Shown here one piece after another: positions 1 through 8,404 of a stretch of DNA of 64,000 nucleotides (the first letter of the stretch is position 1; each line of letters opens with the position of its first letter). Origin of the DNA: Virgibacillus sp. MSJ-26. Lineage in GTDB: Bacteria > Bacillota > Bacilli > Bacillales > Amphibacillaceae. The stretch covers positions 186,001 through 250,000 of the forward strand of contig NZ_JAHLPW010000005.1 in the NCBI RefSeq assembly GCF_018918075.1. Direction: 5' to 3'. Both the position numbers and the translations under genes were made by a program. The notes below the pieces were generated by a model. The model was not told the origin of the DNA and did not search any database. It saw only the letters and a program-made list of their open reading frames with translations.

Positions 1-1
1 T

Positions 2-193
2 GCTGATCGGGCTGTAGCACTAGATTCAATCGGCATTAACCTTATGGGAGTTGCTGCATTCATAGGAATCTTCTTGATTACATCCAAGCTAACCGATGTT
101 GTCTTGTTGATAGGAATACTCTCCTTCTTAGGGACTGTGGCTATTGCGAAATACTTAGAAAAGGGTGTTATCATTGAACGAGATCTTGATTAA
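2..193 (+). CDS. mrpF: MrpF, Na+/H+ antiporter subunit F (3' part only)
   Basis: The reading frame is open from the window edge and encodes the last 63 residues of a small hydrophobic protein with the pattern ADRAVALDSIG followed by two membrane segments. This matches the MrpF/MnhF subunit of the multi-subunit Mrp cation/proton antiporter, a membrane complex for Na+ extrusion and pH homeostasis. Its 3' end overlaps the start of the following mrpG by about 20 bp, the usual translationally coupled order F-G. The N-terminus lies outside the window. Confidence 0.85.
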   Translation, partial: ADRAVALDSIGINLMGVAAFIGIFLITSKLTDVVLLIGILSFLGTVAIAKYLEKGVIIERDLD

Positions 194-545
194 CAGCATT
201 TTAAACATATTAACTATCCTCTTCTTATTGATTGGCACTTTTTTTATATTTTCAGGTTCATTAGGAGTATTTCGATTTCCTGATGTCTATACTAGACTAC
301 ATGCAGCTACGAAGGCATCAACACTAGGCATTGCAAGCATTTTAATTGGAACATTCATTTTCCTGTATGTTGCCCACGATGTTGTTAGTGGAAAGCTACT
401 GCTAGCTATCTTCTTCATCTTATTAACCAACCCTGTCTCTGGGCATATGATTTCTAGAGCCGCTCACCATAGCGGTGCTAAATTAGTGTTGCGTCATAGA
501 AAGGATGCTTATGAAGAGGCGTTAAACAAGGAAAAAACAGAGTGA
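174..545 (+). CDS. mrpG: MrpG, Na+/H+ antiporter subunit G
   Basis: A protein of about 123 residues with three hydrophobic segments and the family signature GVFRFPDVYTRLHAATKASTLG near residues 30-50, typical of MrpG/MnhG. It is the last subunit of the Mrp antiporter operon, shown by the strong terminator immediately after its stop codon. The start chosen is TTG at 174, because AAGGG at 160-164 stands 9 nt before it; a GTG at 165 is in frame but abuts the ribosome binding site. It overlaps mrpF. Confidence 0.9.
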   Translation: MNEILINSILNILTILFLLIGTFFIFSGSLGVFRFPDVYTRLHAATKASTLGIASILIGTFIFLYVAHDVVSGKLLLAIFFILLTNPVSGHMISRAAHHSGAKLVLRHRKDAYEEALNKEKTE

Positions 546-574
546 ACTATTAAAGAATCACTCTGTTTTTTTGT
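534..574 (+). terminator. Intrinsic terminator of the mrp operon
   Basis: Perfect 12-bp inverted repeat (AAAACAGAGTGA at 534-545, TCACTCTGTTTT at 558-569) with a 12-nt loop, followed by a T run. The left arm overlaps the mrpG stop codon. Confidence 0.9.
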
Positions 575-619
575 TTCGTGTTATTTAAACAAGTCAAATA
601 AAGTTTTAAGATATTTATG

Positions 620-629
620 AAGGACAGAC
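620..629 (+). promoter_or_regulatory. Candidate SpoIIID binding site upstream of sigK
   Basis: AAGGACAGAC at 620-629 matches the published SpoIIID consensus WWRRACARNY at every position, about 70 bp upstream of the sigK start. In B. subtilis sigK is transcribed by sigma-E RNA polymerase with SpoIIID as activator. A GATATT at 610-615 could be part of a sigma-E -35 region, but I see no convincing -10. A ten-base degenerate match can occur by chance, so this is a candidate only. Confidence 0.45.
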
Positions 630-699
630 ACTATGACCAAGTTATCAACATAGAAATGTTATATAGGCGCTTGCCTAAGTAATTAGGAGGTGTATGTGT

Positions 700-1410
700 T
701 TGTCCGGTATTTTAAGTGCCCTTGCCCTACTTATCAAGGAAGCTGTATTTTTTGTTTCCTATGTCAAAAACCAAGCTTTCCCTCAACCTCTCTCTCCTGA
801 AGATGAAGCCAAATATCTAAAAGAAATGGAAAACGGCAGTCATGAAGCAAGAAATAAACTCATTGAACATAATTTACGGCTTGTCGCACATATCGTTAAA
901 AAGTTTGATAATACGGGTGAAGAAACAGAGGATTTAATTTCAATTGGAACAATCGGATTAATTAAAGGGGTTGAAAGCTTCTCTGCTGGTAAAGGTACAA
1001 AGTTGGCTACTTACGCCGCTCGATGTATCGAAAACGAAATATTAATGCATCTTAGAGCATTAAAAAAGGTAAGTAAAGATGTTTCCATGCATGATCCTAT
1101 TGGGCAGGATAAAGAAGGGAATGAGATTAGTCTAATTGATATACTTGAAGCAGAGAACGAAGATGTTATTGAATATATCCAACTCAATATGGAAATTGAA
1201 AAGTTAGAGAAATACTTTACAATTCTTGATCAACGTGAAAAGGAAGTTGTGGTCTATCGTTTCGGTTTAAATGGCTTCAAAGAGAAAACACAAAGAGAGA
1301 TTGCCAAAAAACTTGATATTTCCCGCAGTTACGTGTCACGAATCGAAAAACGGGCTTTAATGAAAGTCTTTCATGAATATTTTAGAAACGAAAGACAGAA
1401 ACAAGAATAA
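700..1410 (+). CDS. sigK: RNA polymerase sporulation sigma factor SigK (intact)
   Basis: Encodes pro-sigma-K, the late mother-cell sigma factor of sporulation. The roughly 20-residue hydrophobic pro-sequence is followed by FVSYVKN. Region 2 is visible ([42 protein letters not shown]), as is region 4 ([24 protein letters not shown]). Length about 236 residues, as in the family. TTG at 700 is chosen because AGGAGG at 685-690 is 9 nt upstream; ATG at 694 is too close. The frame is continuous through the site where the B. subtilis gene is split by the skin element, so no recombinase is needed here. The activating protease SpoIVFB is also encoded in this window. Confidence 0.96.
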   Translation: MSGILSALALLIKEAVFFVSYVKNQAFPQPLSPEDEAKYLKEMENGSHEARNKLIEHNLRLVAHIVKKFDNTGEETEDLISIGTIGLIKGVESFSAGKGTKLATYAARCIENEILMHLRALKKVSKDVSMHDPIGQDKEGNEISLIDILEAENEDVIEYIQLNMEIEKLEKYFTILDQREKEVVVYRFGLNGFKEKTQREIAKKLDISRSYVSRIEKRALMKVFHEYFRNERQKQE

Positions 1411-1499
1411 GCCTAAAAATCACCACACCATATCTGAAACCACTCTCCCTCCATACTTGCCTAAACCAAAAATGGTACCGTACAAAATATATGTGATAC

Positions 1500-2190
1500 G
1501 CGGTAACGTTAGCATAATTCTTCCCTCTTAAAAAGATATGCGCTTATTCCATCGCTACGGAAAAAATACTCGTTTTCCATGGGGAACGCTTCAGCCTTCT
1601 TGCCCCGGCAAGGGGTATGCCGGCGTTGTCCGCAAAGAACGGTTTTTTGTCGGCCATCATTAACTTGACCATCGTTGCACTGTTCCTTTCCCATAGGACA
1701 TGAGGGACTTCAGCGCGTTACATCGCACGAAGAAAATTGGTTTTTATTTTCGAGGAGTCTCGCATTTTTTCCTTCGCTATAGATAGGTTTCGTTTGGAAT
1801 TCAAAGAGTAGACTTTTAGTTACATTTTTTGGATTAAATTTACACCATATCGTTCTTTCTGCGCTACTATATACTTTCTGATTTAAGGGTAATTACATTT
1901 TATAAAGTTAATGGTCTCACATTACCAGCAAGATTTATCTTTACTTTGAGCAAATATTATACTGATGTTTTTTAATACTACAGCTTATTATTGAAAATGA
2001 ACTATCCTAAGCGGAGGAAATACACGGAGACTCCTTGAAAAAATCGCGATGTATCGCTGCCGAAGCATTCCTTGTCCAGCAGGAAAAGTAGCCTAGGTGA
2101 GACCCCAAAATGCGTTAGCATTCGGAGGCTCAGCAGCGCCTGCGGAAAGCGAAGTGTATTGCCGTAGCGATGTCTCGTTATCTATAAGGA
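1500..2190. repeat. Intergenic inverted-pair hairpin repeat, copy 1
   Basis: Fills most of the 0.8-kb gap between convergent sigK and the YrhC-like gene, which holds no credible gene. The left unit (about 1552-1777, minus orientation) has closing stem GGAAAAAAT 1559-1567 with ATTTTTTCC 1764-1772. The right unit (about 2010-2170, plus orientation) has GGAAATACAC 2016-2025 with GTGTATTGCC 2154-2163, one mismatch. Both units carry an extra module of about 60 bp. The outer ends are degenerate, so the limits are approximate. It is the same family as the copies at 11.2, 32.0 and 48.2 kb. Confidence 0.75.
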
Positions 2191-2210
2191 TTAGAATTTT
2201 AATTAATAGA

Positions 2211-2253
2211 AGAAAAAAGTGAGCGTTAGATTTAACGTACCGCTCACTTTTTT
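2211..2253 (-). terminator. Intrinsic terminator after the YrhC-like gene
   Basis: 13-bp inverted repeat with arms 2213-2225 and 2241-2253 (AAAAAAGTGAGCG and its complement), followed on the minus strand by a T-rich tract. The right arm overlaps the last codons of the upstream gene. Confidence 0.85.
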
Positions 2254-2468
2254 AGTTTCTTCTGTAATTTATATTGTCTTTCAAACAAAATAATAGACAC
2301 CAAAATAGAGGTAAATGATAAGATTAAGTAGACTTTTCCATCATGGGAAGGATGGATGTATATTTCATTAATTGCTCCAATATATAAATAGCTCCCAAAA
2401 ACTAATAAAGTTGCTATGAAGCGCTGGTAATCTTCTATTTTATCTTTAACGTGTTTAGTAGATTTCAC
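2244..2468 (-). CDS. YrhC-like small membrane protein
   Basis: 74 residues: a charged N-terminus, two hydrophobic segments (about 17-36 and 45-62) and a basic C-terminus ending KLQKKLKK. It resembles YrhC of B. subtilis, which is also found downstream of mtnN. Function is unknown; it is probably an inner-membrane protein. The GTG start follows GGAGG with a spacer of about 8 nt. It is the last gene before a terminator, and mtnN lies 72 bp upstream. The assignment rests on size, topology and position, so it is moderate. Confidence 0.65.
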   Translation of the reverse strand: MKSTKHVKDKIEDYQRFIATLLVFGSYLYIGAINEIYIHPSHDGKVYLILSFTSILVSIILFERQYKLQKKLKK

Positions 2469-2540
2469 TCAGACTACCTCCTCTTTGCACCGTATCACAC
2501 TAAGAAGCAAAGCACAAATGGTAAATATTAGTATATTTAA

Positions 2541-3227
2541 TTAAAAATCAATCATGTTCATAATTAATTGACTAGAATTCTTCGCTGCTTGTGAAAGAAA
2601 CTGATCAAAGGAAACGGACGAATCTTTTCCTGCTATATCGGATAAAGCTCTTATAACGACAAAAGGCTTTTTGTATTGATAACATACCTGGGCGATCGCC
2701 GCAGCTTCCATTTCCAAAGCAATGACATCTTTAAATTGTTTTAAGACAAAGGAAACACGTGTAGGATCACTCATGAATGAATCACCGGTTGCAATAGTTC
2801 CTTTCACAGCGTGAACATCAAGATTCTCAACGGCATGCATAGTTTTGTCGATTAACTTTACGTCAGCTCGATAAGTCGCTGGCATACCTGGAACTTGTCC
2901 GTAAATATAATCAAATGCAGTCGCATCTACATCATGATGAACAACTTCTGTTGAGATAATAATATCACCGACATCTAATTTATCGGAATACCCACCAGCT
3001 GACCCAGTGTTAATAACATATTCTGGAGAAAAGCGTTCAAACATTATTGTCGTCGCCATCGCTGCATTAACCTTTCCTATACCTGATTTCAATAACACAA
3101 CATCTTGATCATTCAAACTTCCTGAATAAAACACACAGTTGGCTATTGTTAATTGTTGTTTATTTGACATGTTGTTTAGTAAAATTTCTACTTCTTCATC
3201 CATAGCACCAATTATACCTATAGTCAT
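2541..3227 (-). CDS. mtnN: 5'-methylthioadenosine/S-adenosylhomocysteine nucleosidase
   Basis: Cytosolic enzyme that cleaves adenine from methylthioadenosine and S-adenosylhomocysteine, feeding methionine recycling and S-ribosylhomocysteine formation. The 228 residues match family length. Catalytic positions known from the E. coli enzyme are all present: Glu12, Glu174 (in [11 protein letters not shown]) and Asp197 (in ALSDIAG). The nucleoside-binding NTGSAGG motif is near 73-79. A GGAGG lies just upstream of the ATG. It follows the YrrS-like gene by 15 bp and is probably co-transcribed with it. The yrrT and mccAB genes that flank mtnN in B. subtilis are absent here. Confidence 0.97.
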   Translation of the reverse strand: MTIGIIGAMDEEVEILLNNMSNKQQLTIANCVFYSGSLNDQDVVLLKSGIGKVNAAMATTIMFERFSPEYVINTGSAGGYSDKLDVGDIIISTEVVHHDVDATAFDYIYGQVPGMPATYRADVKLIDKTMHAVENLDVHAVKGTIATGDSFMSDPTRVSFVLKQFKDVIALEMEAAAIAQVCYQYKKPFVVIRALSDIAGKDSSVSFDQFLSQAAKNSSQLIMNMIDF

Positions 3228-3242
3228 TTTTTGCCTCCTTCA

Positions 3243-3860
3243 CTATTTTTTATCATTTTCTTTTAATATTTCTACTTTCGTTGGCTGCCAGCCTTCTTCA
3301 TCTATCCAAGATAGATAAACTCGGTATACCTCTGTTTCTTCGTTATCGGAAACAGTTGCGATAGTTTTTTGGGGAGCGCCACCATTTTCGATTCTCCATG
3401 TCATCATGTCACTCTCGTCAATTTCAGCTGCTAGACTGGCTGCTTGTTCCATCTCCTTCCAGTCCTGAGTTTCTTTTTCAAATTGAGTGGTATGTTCCCC
3501 TTCTTGCTTCGTACCAATTGGTTTCCAATTTGCTGTATATGCATCAGTGACATTGTCATCAGATGATTCAACTGATTCTTTTTCGATTGTTTCATCCTCT
3601 TCCTCTTCGGTATCTTCTTCACTTTCTTCAGCTTCAGTGTCATTGTTATCTTTTTCGGTCTCTTCTTGCCCTGATTCTTCAATAACTAATTCGGACTTTT
3701 TTTCTTCTGCTTGATCTGTATCATTGTCATCATCACCAAAAACAAACAATCCAATTAAAAGAACGAGCAAAATGCTTCCGATAACGATGAAAACAGAAAT
3801 GGCTTTTGTATTTTTACGTCGTTTTTCAAACTTGTTTAAGCGTGAATGTTTATCGTTCAA
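3243..3860 (-). CDS. yrrS: YrrS-family (DUF1510) membrane protein
   Basis: 205 residues. A short basic N-terminus (about 1-20) is followed by one membrane segment (about 22-42), a very acidic Glu/Asp-rich linker (about 45-100) and a C-terminal domain with WKPIGTKQ and YRVYLSWIDEEGWQPTKVEIL, which fits the DUF1510/YrrS family. Predicted bitopic with the C-terminal domain outside. In B. subtilis yrrS lies next to the penicillin-binding protein gene pbpI, which is missing here. Function is not established. The strong acidity of the linker creates spurious reading frames on both strands. Confidence 0.85.
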   Translation of the reverse strand: MNDKHSRLNKFEKRRKNTKAISVFIVIGSILLVLLIGLFVFGDDDNDTDQAEEKKSELVIEESGQEETEKDNNDTEAEESEEDTEEEEDETIEKESVESSDDNVTDAYTANWKPIGTKQEGEHTTQFEKETQDWKEMEQAASLAAEIDESDMMTWRIENGGAPQKTIATVSDNEETEVYRVYLSWIDEEGWQPTKVEILKENDKK

Positions 3861-3904
3861 CTGAAGTCACCCCTAAAAATCGTTTTATTTAACATCATCC
3901 CATT

Positions 3905-3942
3905 GAAAAAAATCGTCAATAATATTACGTTATTGACGACTA
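3905..3942 (-). terminator. Intrinsic terminator of greA
   Basis: 9-bp perfect stem (CGTCAATAA 3914-3922, TTATTGACG 3930-3938), followed on the minus strand by ATTTTTTT. Located between greA and the YrrS gene. Confidence 0.85.
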
Positions 3943-3976
3943 ATTTTTTTATTTAACTTTTCATTATAACAGTGAA

Positions 3977-4453
3977 TTATTCCACATTAATAATTTTCAC
4001 TTGCATATCTCCACCTGGAGTCGTTACAGTGACTTCTGTTCCAACCTTTTGGCCTAATAAGCTTTGAGCCATTGGTGAATCGTTTGATATTCTTCCTTCG
4101 AATGGATCGGCCTCCGCACTTCCAACGATAGTATATGTTTCTTCTTCTTCATCAGGTAATTCTTTAAATGTAACGGATTTCCCAAGAGTTACAACATCTT
4201 GGTTTTCTTCATCGTTCTCAATGATTACAGAGTTACGAATCATTTTTTCCACTTGCGCGATTCGTGTTTCAACAAAAGCCTGCTCATCCTTAGCCGCATC
4301 ATACTCTGAGTTCTCAGAAAGGTCACCAAAGTCACGCGCTATTTTTATACGTTCAACAACCTCTTGTCTACGTTCAGTTTTTAAATAATGTAATTCTTCC
4401 TCTAATTTTTCTTTCCCCTCTTGTGTCATGTAGTAACTTTTATCTGCTGACAT
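3977..4453 (-). CDS. greA: Transcription elongation factor GreA
   Basis: GreA enters the RNA polymerase secondary channel and stimulates cleavage of backtracked RNA. The N-terminal coiled coil carries the conserved acidic tip [15 protein letters not shown] near residues 45-60, and the C-terminal FKBP-like domain contains [15 protein letters not shown]. Length is 158 residues from ATG at 4453, which has AAGGAG 8 nt upstream; an in-frame GTG at 4462 is too close to that site. Bounded by its own downstream terminator. Confidence 0.97.
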   Translation of the reverse strand: MSADKSYYMTQEGKEKLEEELHYLKTERRQEVVERIKIARDFGDLSENSEYDAAKDEQAFVETRIAQVEKMIRNSVIIENDEENQDVVTLGKSVTFKELPDEEEETYTIVGSAEADPFEGRISNDSPMAQSLLGQKVGTEVTVTTPGGDMQVKIINVE

Positions 4454-4593
4454 TACAAACACTCCTTTTTATCTTTATAGCATAACATCTTTTTAATTTT
4501 AAAGAACTGGATAGCCTATTAAATTTTAAGGTTTTTAAATTATATTAATAATATTGTTAACTATTCATACTATGACAAATTATACTTAATATT

Positions 4594-5241
4594 TCAATCG
4601 ATTTTATCATTTCGATTCCTTGATAATATTTTTTCGATTTTCGTAGCCATAAGATCGATAGCTACGTGATTCTCTCCACCTTCGGGAATAATGATATCGG
4701 CGTATCTTTTTGTTGGTTCAACAAATTGGAGATGCATCGGTCTGACATTATTAACATATTGATCAATAACTGAGTCGAGTGTTCGTCCTCGTTCCTTTAT
4801 ATCCCTAAGTAATCTACGGATAATACGTATATCTGCATCTGTGTCGACGAATACTTTAATATCCATTAAATCGACTAAGCGCAAATCTTCAAGTATTAAA
4901 ATTCCTTCAATAATAATCACTTCTTTTGGTTCAACAGGGATAACTGTCTTTGAACGAGTATGCATTTTATAATCATAAACCGGCTTATCAATAGGCTTAT
5001 TTTGAAGTAACTCATTAATATGCTCAATTAATAAATCATTATCAAAGGCGAGCGGGTGATCATAATTTGTGTTAAGTCTTTCTTCAAATGATAGATGACT
5101 TTGGTTCTTGTAATAATAATCTTGCTCAATTACAAGAATCGATTTGTCAGGAAAACGTTTAGCGATTGATTTAGTTACTGAAGTTTTCCCACTCCCGCTG
5201 CCACCAGCTACACCAATAACAACAGGTTTTCTATTTTTCAT
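4594..5241 (-). CDS. udk: Uridine kinase
   Basis: Phosphorylates uridine and cytidine in pyrimidine salvage, in the cytosol. The Walker A motif GGSGSGKT lies at residues 13-20, and the fold continues with [16 protein letters not shown] and IIEGILIL, typical of the family. Length 215 residues, slightly longer than the usual 205-211. The start overlaps the end of the upstream methyltransferase gene by 11 bp, implying co-translation. The order yrrM-udk-greA matches B. subtilis, but the yrrN/yrrO peptidase genes between yrrM and udk are absent. Confidence 0.96.
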   Translation of the reverse strand: MKNRKPVVIGVAGGSGSGKTSVTKSIAKRFPDKSILVIEQDYYYKNQSHLSFEERLNTNYDHPLAFDNDLLIEHINELLQNKPIDKPVYDYKMHTRSKTVIPVEPKEVIIIEGILILEDLRLVDLMDIKVFVDTDADIRIIRRLLRDIKERGRTLDSVIDQYVNNVRPMHLQFVEPTKRYADIIIPEGGENHVAIDLMATKIEKILSRNRNDKID

Positions 5242-5896
5242 TCGTGTGACTCCTCTCGCTGCTCTTAAAACTTATAGCTACACCGTCCCCTACAGGCACA
5301 ATCGATGTATGATAGCTTGAATGATTCGTAACCCGTTTATTATATTCTCTTAATCGATTCACTATACTCTTGTAGCGCCGATGTTCAAAATCATAATCTG
5401 CTACATAACCTCTAAATAGTACATTATCCGCTATAATAAAGCCATTATTAATTAAAAGTGAATCCGCTAAATCAAAGTACTTTTCATATTGACCTTTAGC
5501 TGCATCAATAAAAATACAATCAAATTTTCCTTCATGTTCAGCCATATTCGTCATGATACTTAAAGCATCACCTTGAACCAATGTAACTTTCTTCCGGTTA
5601 TCATACTTTTTTAAATTTGCTTTTGCTTGATTATATCTTTTTTCATCTTTTTCAATGGTTGTAATTGTACTTTCTGGACTAGCTTCAAGCATTCGAAGCG
5701 CTGAATATCCTATACCTGTACCTATTTCTAAAATTTCACTCGGCTTATTCATTCGAATCAATTGCATAATGAAATCCATCCCAATTGAATCCATAATTGG
5801 AACACGATCTTTTTGTGCCTGTTCTTCCAGGTCAACAATCCAATTATCCTTTTCAGGTAAAAGCGCTAATAAATAGTTTGTGATTTGTTCATCCAT
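5231..5896 (-). CDS. yrrM: YrrM-type SAM-dependent O-methyltransferase
   Basis: About 221 residues with the class I methyltransferase motif [14 protein letters not shown] at 56-69, the acidic VQGDALS loop, FIDAAKGQY and a DNVLFRG segment. This is the catechol-type O-methyltransferase family 3 pattern. In B. subtilis YrrM methylates 5-hydroxyuridine in tRNA to 5-methoxyuridine (the enzyme is also called TrmR). That role is inferred here from orthology and context. ATG at 5896 has AGAGG about 8 nt upstream; the frame extends further 5' without a good start. Confidence 0.88.
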   Translation of the reverse strand: MDEQITNYLLALLPEKDNWIVDLEEQAQKDRVPIMDSIGMDFIMQLIRMNKPSEILEIGTGIGYSALRMLEASPESTITTIEKDEKRYNQAKANLKKYDNRKKVTLVQGDALSIMTNMAEHEGKFDCIFIDAAKGQYEKYFDLADSLLINNGFIIADNVLFRGYVADYDFEHRRYKSIVNRLREYNKRVTNHSSYHTSIVPVGDGVAISFKSSERSHTNEK

Positions 5897-6027
5897 TTCG
5901 AAACCTCTTTTGTTAATGATCGAGCTTTTTGAATTATAAAAAACGGGAAATGTGACTGCCACATTTCCGATAGCTTACCCTATTTAGGTGAAGCTGTTTA
6001 AACAAGATAAATTTTATTTTATAAGTT

Positions 6028-7146
6028 TTAATCGATATATTTTTGTTTCAATTTAATATGTTCCTCATGTGTTTCAGCAAAGTGTATGCCACCCTCGTTA
6101 TCATGTAAAAAATACTTATAATCTGATTTTTCTGGATGCAAACTTGCCTTCAAAGAATTAACACTAAAGTTAGATATAGGACCGACGGGTAGTGTATCAA
6201 TTTGATAAGTATTATAAGGTGATTCAATTTCAAGATCTTTTAATAATACCTTATCTTTATGTTCTCCCATGGCATATAAAACCGTCGGATCGGTCTGCAA
6301 CGGCATCCCTTCTTCCAGTCGGTTATAAAAGACACTCGCTATTCCTTTACGTTGGTCTTTAGAACTAGCCTCTTTCTCAACCAGTGAAGCAAAGGTAAGT
6401 GCCTCATGCACAGTAAATTTCTTTTTATCTATATCTTTCTGATTTTCATTCACAACTTCAGCAGTTCGATCTAACATCGTCTCAATTATATCGTTAATAT
6501 TTGGGTTTTCAACATATATATCATATGTAGCAGCAAATAAGTATCCCTCTAAAGGTGTTCGGATGTCTTCATCTAAAATTTCTTCAGATAAAATTGAGGG
6601 ATAGGCTTCAATAAGTTCTTCGACATATTTTTCGTCATTCACTTTGTCAATAAAATCCTTTTTTGAAAAATACTTTTTTTCAGCAAAGATTTCTGCGATT
6701 TCTTCTACCGTTTTACCTTCAGGTATAGTAACTTTATCGATTGGTTCTTTTACGAGTACGCCTGATTTTAAGGACTCTATAATCTCGTCTATTGTCATTG
6801 CAGGGGTAAATGTATAAGCTCCCGCTTGAAAATCGGATTCATTCTTAACCTTTGTATAAATCCTAAATATCCGACTATCTTTGATAATCCCTTTTTCCTC
6901 AAGAATGTTAGCTATACTTGAAGATGTGGAACCCAAAGGTATTTCTACTTCGACGCCTTGTTCATTACCTGGATCTACAGGTTGTAATGCGGACTTAATA
7001 TACATATATCCTGAGATAATTCCGACTAAGAAAATGAGTATAAGTGAAATAATTATAATAGATACAATTTTACGAACGGTGCTGGCTTCTTCATTTCGAG
7101 CAATTAAATTGTCTCGAAATTCTTTCTTTTTATTCTTTTTGGACAT
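6028..7146 (-). CDS. mltG: Endolytic murein transglycosylase MltG
   Basis: Membrane-anchored YceG-family lytic transglycosylase that cuts nascent peptidoglycan glycan strands. 372 residues: basic cytoplasmic tail, one membrane segment about residues 27-50, then a LysM-like region and the catalytic domain with the conserved Glu motif ASLVEKEASS followed by YNRLEEGMPLQTDPTVLYA and NTYQIDTLPVGPISN. ATG at 7146 has GAGGGG 8 nt upstream. B. subtilis yrrL, the ortholog, occupies the same position upstream of yrrM. Confidence 0.95.
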   Translation of the reverse strand: MSKKNKKKEFRDNLIARNEEASTVRKIVSIIIISLILIFLVGIISGYMYIKSALQPVDPGNEQGVEVEIPLGSTSSSIANILEEKGIIKDSRIFRIYTKVKNESDFQAGAYTFTPAMTIDEIIESLKSGVLVKEPIDKVTIPEGKTVEEIAEIFAEKKYFSKKDFIDKVNDEKYVEELIEAYPSILSEEILDEDIRTPLEGYLFAATYDIYVENPNINDIIETMLDRTAEVVNENQKDIDKKKFTVHEALTFASLVEKEASSKDQRKGIASVFYNRLEEGMPLQTDPTVLYAMGEHKDKVLLKDLEIESPYNTYQIDTLPVGPISNFSVNSLKASLHPEKSDYKYFLHDNEGGIHFAETHEEHIKLKQKYID

Positions 7147-7269
7147 GCCATCTACCCCTCTCATCTGGTACATTATACTAAAATATTTCAATTTGTGCTA
7201 GACTTTGATGAAAATTTCGAGGTAGAATCCATGGATCTATTTCACATAAGTTTATTGATTTAGATTATC

Positions 7270-7311
7270 ACCTAAAAAGCTGATGTCAGTATGACACCAG
7301 CTTTTTAGGTG
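7270..7311 (-). terminator. Intrinsic terminator of the IreB-RuvX-DUF1292 operon
   Basis: Long hairpin with a perfect 13-bp base (ACCTAAAAAGCTG and its complement) that extends with one mismatch to a small loop. The minus-strand right arm contains a T run. Located between the DUF1292 gene and mltG. Confidence 0.8.
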
Positions 7312-7322
7312 AGCTAGTCTTT

Positions 7323-7613
7323 CTATTCCCCTTTATCTTCTTCATCCGCTAGGGTGTTTAGCATCTCTTCTACAATGTCCCATTCCTCATCTGTTTCAAT
7401 TGGGAATAATGCCAAATCGTCACCATCATTTTCTTTTTCTTCATATCGAAAAGCATAGACTTCTATCTCTTCGCCATCTTTTTGTTCAACTGGAACCACA
7501 GCAAGATATGATTGCTCTGTATCATCTACATCGAAAGTAAATAATACTTCAAATAAATGTTCTTCTCCATTTTCATCTGGAATGATAATACGTTCATTCT
7601 CTTCTAGTGCCAT
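7323..7613 (-). CDS. yrzB: DUF1292 (YrzB-like) protein
   Basis: 96-residue, strongly acidic cytosolic protein. The start MALEENERIIIPDENGEEHLF and the centre DVDDTEQSYLAVVP are typical of DUF1292/YrzB. Function unknown. It is the third gene of a conserved Firmicutes cluster (IreB, RuvX, YrzB). ATG at 7613 has AGGAG 8 nt upstream. Confidence 0.9.
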   Translation of the reverse strand: MALEENERIIIPDENGEEHLFEVLFTFDVDDTEQSYLAVVPVEQKDGEEIEVYAFRYEEKENDGDDLALFPIETDEEWDIVEEMLNTLADEEDKGE

Positions 7614-7631
7614 ATGATTCACTCCTACATT

Positions 7632-8048
7632 CTAATTTGTTTGGTCTAAATAACCTTGTAAAATCATGACAGCAGCCATTTTATCAATGACTTGCTTTCT
7701 TTTCTTTCGGCTTATATCGGCCTCTAATAAAACTCGTTCGGCTGCCACTGTCGTCAAACGTTCATCCCATAAAACAGTCGGTATTTGATGGATTTTTTCA
7801 ATATGGGTAGCATACGTTTTAGATGCTTCTCCACGTTCTCCAATCGTTCCATTCATGTTTTTTGGTAAGCCTATAACAGCTTTCCCTATTTCATGTTCTG
7901 TTATGATTTTTTTTAGGTCTATATCAGCGGATGTAATGTCTCTTTCACTCCACTTAAGGGTTGTTAATCCTTGAGCTGTCCAGCCAAAAGCATCACTGAC
8001 CGCTACACCAATCGTTTTGGAACCAACATCAAGTCCGATAATTCTCAT
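7632..8048 (-). CDS. ruvX: Putative pre-16S rRNA nuclease / Holliday junction resolvase RuvX (YqgF)
   Basis: 138 residues with an RNase H-like fold. The N-terminal [19 protein letters not shown] carries the first catalytic Asp, [10 protein letters not shown] is the central motif and WDERLTT the third acidic motif, with a final Asp in [12 protein letters not shown]. YqgF proteins process the 5' end of 16S rRNA in E. coli; the recombination role of RuvX is less certain. It overlaps the upstream gene by 4 bp (ATGA), so the two are coupled. Confidence 0.95.
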   Translation of the reverse strand: MRIIGLDVGSKTIGVAVSDAFGWTAQGLTTLKWSERDITSADIDLKKIITEHEIGKAVIGLPKNMNGTIGERGEASKTYATHIEKIHQIPTVLWDERLTTVAAERVLLEADISRKKRKQVIDKMAAVMILQGYLDQTN

Positions 8049-8314
8049 TGGCTATCCTTTTGTTGTTCAAGGTAGTATTTAACTAGCTCTTCAATCACTT
8101 CGTCGCGTTCAATTTTACGAATTAAATTTCGTGCATCATTATATCTTGGAATGTAGGCAGGATCACCTGATAATAAATAACCAACAATCTGATTAATAGG
8201 ATTGTAGCCTTTTTCCTCAAGCGCCTTATGAACCGTTAATAATATTTCTTTAATATCTTGATCAAAAGGTTCTTCTGAAAAATTGAATTTCATCGTCTTA
8301 TCAATAGAGCTCAT
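8045..8314 (-). CDS. IreB family regulatory phosphoprotein (YrzL, DUF965)
   Basis: 89 residues, almost family consensus: [12 protein letters not shown] near the start, then [32 protein letters not shown]. In Enterococcus IreB is phosphorylated by the PASTA kinase IreK and tunes cephalosporin resistance; the N-terminal Thr7 region is present here. First gene of the three-gene operon with ruvX and the DUF1292 gene. ATG at 8314 follows CGAGGTG with a 5-nt gap. Confidence 0.94.
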   Translation of the reverse strand: MSSIDKTMKFNFSEEPFDQDIKEILLTVHKALEEKGYNPINQIVGYLLSGDPAYIPRYNDARNLIRKIERDEVIEELVKYYLEQQKDSQ

Positions 8315-8404
8315 CGTGACACCTCGTTCCAATATTTACCCTTCTTGTACACATTTTAACACGTTTAGTGTAATAATTATATCTTTTATAGTTAGTTTTG
8401 AACT

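Noticed and set aside
700-1410. Possible skin-type element or recombinase site in sigK
   Set aside because: The coding frame is continuous and no recombinase gene is nearby.
1509-1694. Open frame on the minus strand within repeat copy 1
   Set aside because: It lies inside the structured repeat, has no good ribosome binding site and no recognisable protein features.
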